Part shown: piece after piece, positions 1 to 5,728 of the stretch | Layout: each line of letters opens with the position of its first letter | Position numbering within the stretch: the stretch's first letter is position 1 | Assembly: GCA_012269805.1 (NCBI GenBank) | Contig: JAAXJP010000725.1 | Location: forward strand, 1-5,890 | From: Rubrivirga sp. | GTDB lineage: Bacteria; Bacteroidota; Rhodothermia; Rhodothermales; Rubricoccaceae | Length of the DNA: 5,890 nt | Direction of reading: 5' to 3' | Translations under genes and position numbers: made by a program | Notes under the pieces: model-generated | What the model saw: only the letters and a program-made list of their open reading frames with translations | What the model was told of the DNA's origin: nothing | Database searches by the model: none

Positions 1-31
1 TGGTCGGGGCGGAGGCCGGGGGCGCCGCGGT

Positions 32-51
32 CCGCCTGGGGGGCGAGGCGG
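32..51 (-). terminator. Possible hairpin just beyond the M16 stop codon
   Basis: A perfect 6-bp stem (CCGCCT at 32-37 with AGGCGG at 46-51, 8-base loop) begins seven bases after the stop codon of the minus-strand peptidase. Its position suits a transcription terminator or 3'-end stabilising hairpin. There is no T-tract after it on the minus strand, and short GC stems arise easily by chance in DNA this GC-rich, so the call is weak. Confidence 0.2.
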
Positions 52-57
52 GACGGG

Positions 58-1431
58 CTAGAAGAGCGGGACGGCGGTCTCGGAGCCCTCGAGGGCGAGG
101 GCCGGCTCGCCCTCCGGCACGATCGAGAGCGCGACGCGGGCGTCCGTGAGGAACGTCAGCGCGGCGTCGGTGAGGTCGCGCGGGGCGAGCGCGCGGAAGC
201 GGGCCAGGTCCTCCTCGAAGTAGTCCGGCGTGCCGGTAAAGAAGAGGTAGCTGTTGAGCTGGTCGGCCTTGCCGCGGAACCCGTCGACCGTCTCGAGGGC
301 GTCGAGGAAGCCGGCCTCGACGCCGTTCACGACCCGCTGGAGCTCGCGCGCGTCGGGCGCCTCGGCCTGGACCGCGGCGATCTCCTCCGCGATGACGGCC
401 TCGACCTGGTCGAGGTCGACGCCGGGCCGGGCCGTCGCGATCACGTAGAACTCGCCCGAGTGGAGGTCGCCGCCCTGGAACGCCGCGACGTCCTGCGCGA
501 TCTCGAGCTCGTAGACGAGCCGCCGGTAGAGCCGTCCGTTCTTCCCGCCGGCGAGGACGCTCGCGAGCGCTGACATCGCCGCGTCGGCGGGCGCGTAGCG
601 GGCCGGGCTGTGCCACGCGAGGTAGAGCCGCGGGAGCTGGACGGCGTCCTCCAGCACGAGCCGGTGCTCGCGCTCCAGCGTCGGCGTGGCGACGGGCTGG
701 AGCGGCGGCTCCGGCCCGCGCGGGATCGCCCCGTACCACTCCTCGACCCACGCTCGCGTCTGCTCCAGGTCGAGGTCGCCGGCGACGACGAGGCTCGCGT
801 TGTTCGGCGTGTAGTACGTCTGAAAAAAGTCGACAACGTCCTGGTAGCTCGCCGCCGAGAGGTCCTCCATCGACCCGATCGTGGGCCAGTGGTAGGGGTG
901 GCCGGGCGGGTAGAGCGTCTGGCCGAGGACCGAGTAGGCCATCCCGTACGGCCGGTTCTCGTAGCTCTGGCGCCGTTCGTTCTTGACCACGTCGCGCTGG
1001 CCGTCGACGCTCTCGGGCGACATGACGTCGAGGAGCGAGGCCATCCGGTCGGCGTCGAGGTAGAGCGCGAGTTCGAGGCCGTTGGCCGCGGCGTCGGTCG
1101 TGTAGTTCGTCCGGTCGCGCGTGGTCGAGCCGTTGGCGCCGCCGCCGGCCTCTTCGAGCCACGTGTCGATGGCGCCCTCCGGGACGTGGCCCGAGCCCTC
1201 GAACATGAGGTGCTCGAACAGGTGGGCGAAGCCCGTCCGCCCCGGCTGCTCGCGCCCGCTCCCAACGTGGTACCACGTGTTGACGGTGACGACCGGGACG
1301 GAGGCGTCGCGGTGGAGGATCACGTCGAGCCCGTTGTCGAGCCGGAACCGCTCGTAGTCGACAGAGATCGCGGGCGCCTGTGCGAGGGCCGCGACCGGGA
1401 CGAGGAGGAAGGCGAGAAGCAGTCGGCGCAT
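58..1431 (-). CDS. Exported M16-family zinc metallopeptidase (M16B-like, single chain)
   Basis: This 457-residue protein is predicted to be a secreted zinc endopeptidase of the pitrilysin/mitochondrial-processing-peptidase clan, which usually cuts small or unfolded peptides. Residues 1-18 form a Sec signal (MRR, a hydrophobic stretch, then ALAQA), so it should act in the periplasm. The inverted zinc motif HxxEH is intact at 70-74 (HLFEH). The distal Glu ligand is probably E152 in NERRQSYENRPYG, about 78 residues later, the usual spacing, so this chain should be active. The C-terminal half has family landmarks: a GGKNGRLYRRL segment near 295-304 and FFTGTPDYFEEDL near 397-409. The length fits a half-size M16B subunit, which often works with a second, catalytically inactive subunit encoded next to it. 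Only 57 bases are visible beyond the stop, so a partner cannot be judged. No Shine-Dalgarno precedes the ATG; the start is chosen because it opens the signal peptide. The natural substrate is unknown. Confidence 0.93.
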   Translation of the reverse strand: MRRLLLAFLLVPVAALAQAPAISVDYERFRLDNGLDVILHRDASVPVVTVNTWYHVGSGREQPGRTGFAHLFEHLMFEGSGHVPEGAIDTWLEEAGGGANGSTTRDRTNYTTDAAANGLELALYLDADRMASLLDVMSPESVDGQRDVVKNERRQSYENRPYGMAYSVLGQTLYPPGHPYHWPTIGSMEDLSAASYQDVVDFFQTYYTPNNASLVVAGDLDLEQTRAWVEEWYGAIPRGPEPPLQPVATPTLEREHRLVLEDAVQLPRLYLAWHSPARYAPADAAMSALASVLAGGKNGRLYRRLVYELEIAQDVAAFQGGDLHSGEFYVIATARPGVDLDQVEAVIAEEIAAVQAEAPDARELQRVVNGVEAGFLDALETVDGFRGKADQLNSYLFFTGTPDYFEEDLARFRALAPRDLTDAALTFLTDARVALSIVPEGEPALALEGSETAVPLF

Positions 1432-1513
1432 CGACGGAGGGAGGGGCGCGGAGAAGAGGGCGGGGCCGGCCGCCTCGACGCCGAACCGGTAGGTCGACGC
1501 CGTCAGGCGGGGA

Positions 1514-1549
1514 CGGGCAGCGGGCGGAAGGTCCGGCGGGCAGCGGGCG
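1514..1549. repeat. 13-bp direct repeat in divergent intergenic region
   Basis: CGGGCAGCGGGCG occurs exactly at 1514-1526 and again at 1537-1549, 23 bases start to start, or roughly two helical turns. A related 8-mer, CGGGCGGA, lies at 1521-1528 and 1564-1571. The placement between divergent genes suits a regulator-binding array. Low-complexity G/C sequence could also produce it by chance or duplication. Confidence 0.5.
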
Positions 1550-1572
1550 TCCGCCAGTGAGAACGGGCGGAC
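1549..1572. repeat. 7-bp inverted repeat, candidate operator or hairpin
   Basis: GTCCGCC (1549-1555) and GGCGGAC (1566-1572) are exact inverted copies separated by a 10-base, comparatively A-rich spacer (agtgagaacg). The left arm begins at the last base of the second 13-bp direct repeat. It lies about 75 bases upstream of the zincin-like start, so it could be an operator or a hairpin in a 5' leader. Function is not shown by the sequence. Confidence 0.35.
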
Positions 1573-1646
1573 CCGGGGGTTTCGGCTGCGGCGCGGCGAG
1601 GTTGCGCCCGACGAGCGGCGAGGGGCGGCGGTGCGATCTTGAGGCG

Positions 1647-2924
1647 ATGAGCGAGACCTCCCCTCCGGACCCGCCGACGGACCCGCCGGCCGACGCGGCG
1701 GCCGACGCGGCGGCGGCTGAGCCGGCGTTGCACGTCCCCGACGTAGTGGTGGGGTGGGTCCAGGCCGGGCCGCTCGACGACACGCAGCGCGAGGCGTTCA
1801 GCCGGGCCCGCGCGTTCGTCCGCGAGGCGCTCCGGCGCGAGCTCCCCGGCTTCGCGTGGTCGTTCCCGTTCCTCCGCCGCCGCGACCTCGGGGCGGGCGG
1901 GGCCGAGGCCGAGCCGGTCGACCTCCTCGACGCCGGCGTCACGGAGCGGCGCGTGGCCGGCTGGGACTTCGCGCTCGTCGTGACCGCGGCCGACCTCCGC
2001 CCGCGCTACCGGCCGTTCGCGCTCGCTACGCCGTCGCAGGCGCTCGACACGGCCGCGCTGTCGCTGGCCCGGCTCGACCCCGGCGTCCGCGACTCTGGTC
2101 TGAGCGACGCCGAGCGAGCCGAGCGGATGGGCCACCGGCTGGCCGCCCTCGCGCTCCACGCCTTTGGCCACCTCAACGGGCTCGACCACGAGGACCGCGA
2201 GGACGTCGTGATGCACGCGCCGCGCTCGCCGGCCGACCTCGACCGCTCGGCGCTCGCGTTCACCGAGCCGAACCGGACCGAGATCGAGGCCGAGCTGATC
2301 GACGTGGCCGACCCGCGGATGGAGGAGGAGTCGGCGTTCGAGCGGCTCAGCGACGCCGCGTTCGTCGTCAAGGCCATCCTCCTCAACTGGGCCGACGTGG
2401 CCGACACGGTCCTCCAGATCCGGCCGTGGCGGTTCCCGTTCCAGCTCTCCAAACTCACGACGGCCGCGTTCTCGACGCTCGTCGTCCTCGTGATGACGGC
2501 CGAGGCCTGGGACCTCGGCACGCGCCAGCCGCTCGTGCTCGTCGGCGCGCTCTCGGCCGTCGCCATCGTCGGGACGAGCGCGTACCTCGTCCGCAAGCAG
2601 GGGCTCCTCGCGCGGCGCCACGGCCAGGCGCGGACGGAGCAGCAGGTGGTCCAGGCCGTCTCGATCCTCCTCGCGCTCGGCCTCGGCATGACCACGACGT
2701 GGGGCCTCCTCTTCGGCACGACGCTCGTGCTGCGGCTCCTGTTTTTCGACGCGCCGATCCTCGACGGCTGGGCCGCGTCGCTCGGCCGCCCGGTCGGGCC
2801 GGACGACGTGCTCGCGTTCGCCGGCTTCGTCGCCGCGCTCGGGCTCGGCGTCGGCGCGCTCGGCGGCAGCTTCGAGGACCAGACGTACTTCCGCCACGTG
2901 GCGTACGTGGACGAGGAGACGTGA
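1647..2924 (+). CDS. Membrane-anchored archaemetzincin-like zincin lacking the catalytic Glu
   Basis: The 425-residue protein has two parts. Residues about 30-215 resemble an archaemetzincin (M54) domain: VVTAADLRPRYRPFA (111-125) followed by a TAALSLARLDP segment (135-145), then HAFGHLNGLDH at 171-181. This is the metzincin zinc motif HExxHxxGxxH with all three His present but Ala172 (GCC) where the catalytic Glu belongs. Met189 sits exactly where the archaemetzincin Met-turn is expected, yet the family's structural Cys positions hold E182, V187, E207 and R210, and I see no cysteine in the protein. Residues about 270-410 form a membrane domain of four or five helices (near 270-287, 294-314, 333-367 as one or two, 387-408). 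Positive loops (258-269 and 316-329) suggest the zincin domain faces the cytoplasm. The N-terminus (8-23) is a low-complexity DxxA/T repeat. The ATG at 1647 is the only in-frame ATG close to the conserved region; GAGG at 1641-1644 is too close to be a normal Shine-Dalgarno. It may bind zinc without proteolysis. I do not recognise the membrane part. Confidence 0.85.
   Translation: MSETSPPDPPTDPPADAAADAAAAEPALHVPDVVVGWVQAGPLDDTQREAFSRARAFVREALRRELPGFAWSFPFLRRRDLGAGGAEAEPVDLLDAGVTERRVAGWDFALVVTAADLRPRYRPFALATPSQALDTAALSLARLDPGVRDSGLSDAERAERMGHRLAALALHAFGHLNGLDHEDREDVVMHAPRSPADLDRSALAFTEPNRTEIEAELIDVADPRMEEESAFERLSDAAFVVKAILLNWADVADTVLQIRPWRFPFQLSKLTTAAFSTLVVLVMTAEAWDLGTRQPLVLVGALSAVAIVGTSAYLVRKQGLLARRHGQARTEQQVVQAVSILLALGLGMTTTWGLLFGTTLVLRLLFFDAPILDGWAASLGRPVGPDDVLAFAGFVAALGLGVGALGGSFEDQTYFRHVAYVDEET
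1668..1715 (+). repeat. In-frame 12-bp tandem repeats in zincin-like N-terminus
   Basis: Four 12-base units encode DPPT-DPPA-DAAA-DAAA (residues 8-23). The first two units share GGACCCGCCG (1667-1676 and 1679-1688). The last two share GGCCGACGCGGC exactly (1688-1699 and 1700-1711). The period is a multiple of three, so changes in copy number would keep the frame and only alter the length of a probably disordered N-terminal tail. Confidence 0.75.
2914..2918 (+). promoter_or_regulatory. Candidate Shine-Dalgarno inside upstream gene, before nuclease start
   Basis: AGGAG lies five bases before the ATG at 2924, within the last codons of the zincin-like gene. It is the only well-spaced Shine-Dalgarno-like sequence before any of the five starts here. 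With the TGATG stop-start overlap it fits translational reinitiation. It also simply encodes part of the D-E-E C-terminus, so it may be coincidental. Confidence 0.4.
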
Positions 2925-4267
2925 TGGCCGCGTCCCGAACCCGGGCCCTCGTCCTGGCCCTCGTGCTGGCGGCCTGCGGCGGCGACGGCGCCCAGACGGC
3001 GGGCACGTTCCGCGACGGCGGCGTCTCGACGGCGGGCTCGTTCGACGACTCCGTCCACCTCGGGCCCGAGGCGGACGGCCCCGCGGCGGACGGCCCCGCG
3101 GCGGTCGACGGCGGCCTCTTCCCCGGTCTCGCCGGCGACGCCCTCGCGGCGGCGATCGACCGCGCCTACTCGCCGGACGGGACGCTCGGCTACAGCCGCG
3201 CGCGCGACGTGCTGTACGCCCACGAGCAGGAGACGGCGGGCGCGCTCTGCGGCGTCTACTCCGCGCACTGCGTGACGCTGGGCCCGGGCGACCCGTCGGC
3301 CGAGGCGATGCGGCTCGGGATCAACGCCGAGCACGTCTGGCCGCAGTCGATGGGCGCCGAGGCCGAGCCGCTCAAGAGCGACCTCCACCACCTGTTCCCG
3401 GCGCGCCAGACCGTCAACTCGTCCCGTGGCAACCTCCCGTTCGGGGAGATCGACGACGACCGGGCCGACGCGTGGTACGCCCGCGACCGCAGCCAGTCGC
3501 GCCCGCCCGGCGCCGACCGCGACGCGTGGGCCGAGCGCGGCGCCGGCCGCTTCGAGCCGCCCGAGTCGAAAAAGGGCGACGTGGCGCGGGCCGTGTTCTA
3601 CGTCGCCGCCGTCTACCCCGATCGCGCCGCGCCCTCGTTCTTCCGCGCCATGCGGGCGGACCTTCTGAGCTGGAACCGCCTCGACCCGCCCGACGCCGCC
3701 GAGCGCGCCCGGAGCGCGTGGGTCGCCGGGCTCCAGGGGACCGAGAACCCGTTCGTCCTCGACCCGTCGCTGGCCGATCGCCTCTGGGAAGACGGAGCCT
3801 CGAGTCCGCTAGCTCCCCCCGCCTCGGCGCCGAGGTCGGGCGCGGCCCTCCGCCTCTCAGAGCTCCACTACGACAACGCGGGCGAGGACGTCGGCGAGGG
3901 CGTCGAGGTGGCCGGCCCGCCCGGCACGGCGCTCGGTGGCTGGCGACTCGTTCTCTACAACGGGTCCAACGGGCGGGTCTACGGCGAGGCCGAGCTGTCC
4001 GGCGCCCTGCCCGCTTCGGGCGCACGGTGGACCGACACGCCCGGCCTCCAGAACGGCTCGCCCGACGGCGTCGCGCTCGTCGGGCCGGACGGGACCGTCG
4101 TCGAGTTTCTCAGCTACGAGGGCGCCTTCGAGGCCTCTGGCGGCCCGGCGTTCGGCCTCCGCTCGACCGACGTCGGCGCCGAGGAAACCTCCGACACGCC
4201 GCGCGGCCGGTCGCTCCAGCGGACGGGTAGCGGCTGGCAGCTCGCCCCGGCGACACCCGGCCGCTGA
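2924..4267 (+). CDS. Lipoprotein EndI-family endonuclease with lamin-tail-like C-terminal domain
   Basis: This 447-residue protein is predicted to be an extracytoplasmic, non-specific DNA/RNA nuclease of the endonuclease I (EndA/NucM/Vvn) family. Residues 1-18 are a lipoprotein signal with lipobox LAAC, so Cys18 should be lipidated. A short low-complexity linker follows (about 20-65). The nuclease domain spans about 66-290: NAEHVWPQS (134-142) carries the metal-ligand/general-base pair E136-H137 of the beta-beta-alpha-Me fold, SDLHHLFP is at 152-159, VNSSRGNLPFGE at 164-175 supplies the Asn/Arg positions, and KKGDVARAVFY is at 216-226. C109 and C116 could form a disulfide. After a Pro/Ser linker (291-304), residues about 307-447 match the lamin-tail-like module often fused to such nucleases (LSELHYDN, GGWRLVLYNGSNGRVY, LQNGSPDGVALV, VEFLSYEGAF, TPG near the end), which is thought to help surface attachment or ligand binding. 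Its ATG overlaps the upstream stop as TGATG. Likely roles are nutrient or extracellular DNA breakdown; substrate preference is not visible. Confidence 0.93.
   Translation: MAASRTRALVLALVLAACGGDGAQTAGTFRDGGVSTAGSFDDSVHLGPEADGPAADGPAAVDGGLFPGLAGDALAAAIDRAYSPDGTLGYSRARDVLYAHEQETAGALCGVYSAHCVTLGPGDPSAEAMRLGINAEHVWPQSMGAEAEPLKSDLHHLFPARQTVNSSRGNLPFGEIDDDRADAWYARDRSQSRPPGADRDAWAERGAGRFEPPESKKGDVARAVFYVAAVYPDRAAPSFFRAMRADLLSWNRLDPPDAAERARSAWVAGLQGTENPFVLDPSLADRLWEDGASSPLAPPASAPRSGAALRLSELHYDNAGEDVGEGVEVAGPPGTALGGWRLVLYNGSNGRVYGEAELSGALPASGARWTDTPGLQNGSPDGVALVGPDGTVVEFLSYEGAFEASGGPAFGLRSTDVGAEETSDTPRGRSLQRTGSGWQLAPATPGR
3071..3100 (+). repeat. 15-bp exact tandem duplication in nuclease linker
   Basis: GCGGACGGCCCCGCG occurs twice back to back (3071-3085 and 3086-3100) and its first four bases recur at 3101-3104. 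It encodes ADGPA twice, just after the lipidated N-terminus. The unit keeps the reading frame, so it would change only the tether length between the membrane anchor and the nuclease domain. Confidence 0.85.
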
Positions 4268-4269
4268 GG

Positions 4270-4794
4270 CTACTGCGGCAGGTACGGCTCGGGCACTGGC
4301 GGCGCGTCCTGGCGTCCGTCGAACATCCACGACACGATCCACCAGCGCGCCCCGTCGTGGACCAGCTGGATGCTGTTCACGCCGCGCCCGCCGACGGGCC
4401 CGTCGGCCGTCTGCCGCCACTCGTACGTGCTCCAGACGTGGGCGACGGCGCCGTGCCGCTCGGTCCGCCGCGCGATCTCATGCTCGAAGAAGCCCGCCTC
4501 CGCGAGGCCGCCGCTCCGGGCGTGGTAGCCGGCGAGGTCCGTCGCCTCCAGCGTCGTCGCGCCATCGGCGGCGGTGCCGGGGATCAGGATGACGGCGCCC
4601 GGGTGGTGGAGCGTGCGATCTCGGGCCCAGTCGCGCGGCTGGCCGGCCGGGCCGGAGACGACCTCGTAGTAGGCCGCGACGATCCCGTCGAGGGTCGACA
4701 CGTCGGCGGGGTCGGCGGCGGGCTGGCGTGCGCCGACCTGCGGTTGGGCCGAGGCGGCCGGGATCAGGAGGGCGAGGGCGAGGAGGCGGCGCAT
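4270..4794 (-). CDS. Exported NTF2-like / SnoaL-like fold protein of unknown role
   Basis: This 174-residue protein begins with a Sec signal (MRRLLALALLIPAASAQ, cleavage near residue 16). The mature part has the size and pattern of an NTF2/SnoaL/DUF4440-type cone fold: an opening helix with VSTLDGIVAAYYEVVSG (32-48), the RDRTLHHPGAVILIP strand region (58-72), a middle section YHARSGGLAEAGFFEHEIARR (90-110), then beta strands GAVAHVWSTYEWR (115-127) and VNSIQLVHDGARWWIVSWMFD (139-159), the characteristic closing hairpin. Members of this superfamily include enzymes, ligand binders and inactive scaffolds, and no catalytic set can be assigned. The gene converges on the nuclease gene with only two bases between stops. 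It lies 76 bases after the reductase gene on the same strand, close enough for shared transcription but not tight. No Shine-Dalgarno is visible; the start is set by the signal peptide. Confidence 0.85.
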   Translation of the reverse strand: MRRLLALALLIPAASAQPQVGARQPAADPADVSTLDGIVAAYYEVVSGPAGQPRDWARDRTLHHPGAVILIPGTAADGATTLEATDLAGYHARSGGLAEAGFFEHEIARRTERHGAVAHVWSTYEWRQTADGPVGGRGVNSIQLVHDGARWWIVSWMFDGRQDAPPVPEPYLPQ

Positions 4795-4870
4795 CGGCGG
4801 TCGGGAGTCAGGGGACGGAAGATGCCTCTGGGGACGGACGGCACCCGAGGACCGCTCGTCGGCGCAAGAC
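4795..4870 (-). promoter_or_regulatory. Short intergenic gap upstream of the NTF2-like gene
   Basis: These 76 bases separate the reductase stop from the downstream NTF2-like start on the same strand. I see no clear terminator hairpin with a T-run, no convincing -35/-10 or -33/-7 pair, and no Shine-Dalgarno before the ATG. The two genes may be cotranscribed, or the gap may hold an unrecognised promoter. Confidence 0.3.
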
Positions 4871-5728
4871 CTAGGGCGTGCGAGGTACGGCCTTGAGCGT
4901 GATCGAGCCCGGCCCGCGGCCGGACGGTGCGGACTTCTTCGACGGAGCGGGTTCCACCTCGGGCGTCGTCTCGCCGACGGTGAAGTACTTCTCCTCGTGG
5001 AGGTGCGCCGGATCGACGCCCGCCCGGCGGAGGACGCCCAGCGCGGTCTCGATCATGTTGGGGTTGCCACACGCGTAGCCCGCGACCGTCTCCACCGGCC
5101 AGCCGAGGCGGTCGAGGTGCTTGCGGAGGACGTCCTCGACCCGGCCGACCTCGCCGGCCCAGTCGGGGTCCTCCCACGGCCGGCTCACCGTCGGGACGCA
5201 CGTGACCCAGCCGCCCTCGGCGCACAGCATCAGCTCGTCGCGGTACGGCCCGTGCTCGACCGACCGACTCGCGCCGTGGACGACGAGGAATTGGTGGTCG
5301 GGGACGCCCGCGCCCGACGCGCGCGCGGCGGCGTGCGCCCGGATCATCGACAGGAAGGGGGCGATGCCGGTCACGGTGCAGGCCATCACGTGGCGCGTCC
5401 GCTCGGCGTCGAGAAGAAACTGCCCGACGACCTTCTTGCGGACCCACACCTCGTCGCCCGCACGGAGCCGCCACAGCCCCGGCGTCAGCGCCCCGCCGTC
5501 GACCAGCTCCACGACGAGCTCGACGAGCGCCTCGTGCGGCGCCGACACGACGGAGTAGGCCCGCTTGACCGGCCGGCCCGCGTCGCCCGGCGCGGCGAGC
5601 GTGACGTACTGGCCGGGCCGGAACGCGAGCGGCTCCGCCGGACGGAGCCAGAACGCGGCGAGCTCGTCCGTGACGTCGAGGCGGCGCTCGACGGTCGCCG
5701 CCAGGTAGCCGGGAGGCGGGGCGTCCAT
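4871..5728 (-). CDS. Ferredoxin/flavodoxin--NADP+ reductase-like flavoprotein
   Basis: This 285-residue cytoplasmic flavoprotein should transfer electrons between NADP(H) and a small carrier such as ferredoxin or flavodoxin. The FAD-binding barrel occupies about 8-108: RPGQYVTL (37-44), then the flavin motif RAYS at 56-59 (family RxYS) and GGALTPGLWRL (78-88). The nucleotide-binding domain follows: CTVTGIAPFLSMIR (117-130) matches the usual xTGTGIAPF pyridine-nucleotide loop except for Val119 in place of the first Gly, and ACGNPNMI (219-226) is the conserved CGNPxMI segment. The family C-terminal region with an aromatic near the flavin is probably EEKYF (245-249). About 36 further residues, Pro/Ser/Lys-rich at first and ending in SITLKAVPRTP, form an unusual tail. 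I chose the ATG at 5728 because family similarity begins right after it; the longer reading frame runs into G/C homopolymer sequence. No ferredoxin or flavodoxin gene is in the window. Bacterial-type Fpr is the best guess, though another reductase of the superfamily is possible. Confidence 0.9.
   Translation of the reverse strand: MDAPPPGYLAATVERRLDVTDELAAFWLRPAEPLAFRPGQYVTLAAPGDAGRPVKRAYSVVSAPHEALVELVVELVDGGALTPGLWRLRAGDEVWVRKKVVGQFLLDAERTRHVMACTVTGIAPFLSMIRAHAAARASGAGVPDHQFLVVHGASRSVEHGPYRDELMLCAEGGWVTCVPTVSRPWEDPDWAGEVGRVEDVLRKHLDRLGWPVETVAGYACGNPNMIETALGVLRRAGVDPAHLHEEKYFTVGETTPEVEPAPSKKSAPSGRGPGSITLKAVPRTP

Larger units (their letters stand above)
1432..1646. promoter_or_regulatory. Divergent intergenic region between M16 peptidase and zincin-like gene
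   Basis: These 215 bases separate two divergent genes and must hold the promoter of the peptidase and, most likely, that of the plus-strand zincin-nuclease pair. I could not find a convincing sigma-70 -35/-10 pair or a Bacteroidota-type -33/-7 pair (TTG and TAnnTTTG) on either strand. TTGCGC at 1602-1607 is a possible -35, but no -10-like sequence lies 16-19 bases after it. The region does hold an exact 13-bp direct repeat and a 7-bp inverted repeat, listed separately, which are candidate operator sites. No credible small ORF is visible. Confidence 0.5.

Noticed and set aside
610..1560. Plus-strand open frame opposite the M16 peptidase
   Set aside because: It is Arg/Val/Glu-rich with no recognisable domain, and the minus strand encodes a complete M16 peptidase with signal peptide and catalytic motif.
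1380..1646. N-terminal extension of the zincin-like gene to an ATG at 1380
   Set aside because: It would overlap the M16 signal peptide coding region and consume the whole divergent promoter region; the added residues are Arg/Gly-rich and unlike a folded or targeting sequence.
2157..2213. YbeY-type endoribonuclease motif (HGxLHxxGYDH-like) in the zincin-like protein
   Set aside because: YbeY also lacks the Glu and reads similarly, but the protein has no YbeY-type DVLSFP/GDI segments. It does have the archaemetzincin-like VVTAADL and SLARL upstream segments and an exactly spaced Met-turn. It remains the main alternative to test.
1503..2897. Long open frame on the minus strand opposite the zincin-like gene
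   Set aside because: It is rich in Arg/Glu/Gly with no domain or membrane pattern. Stop codons are rare in any frame at this GC content, while the opposite strand shows conserved motifs and membrane helices.
2006..3391. Long minus-strand open frame spanning the zincin-like/nuclease junction
   Set aside because: It is low-complexity Arg/Ser/Ala sequence running antisense across two well-supported genes; treated as a GC-driven shadow.
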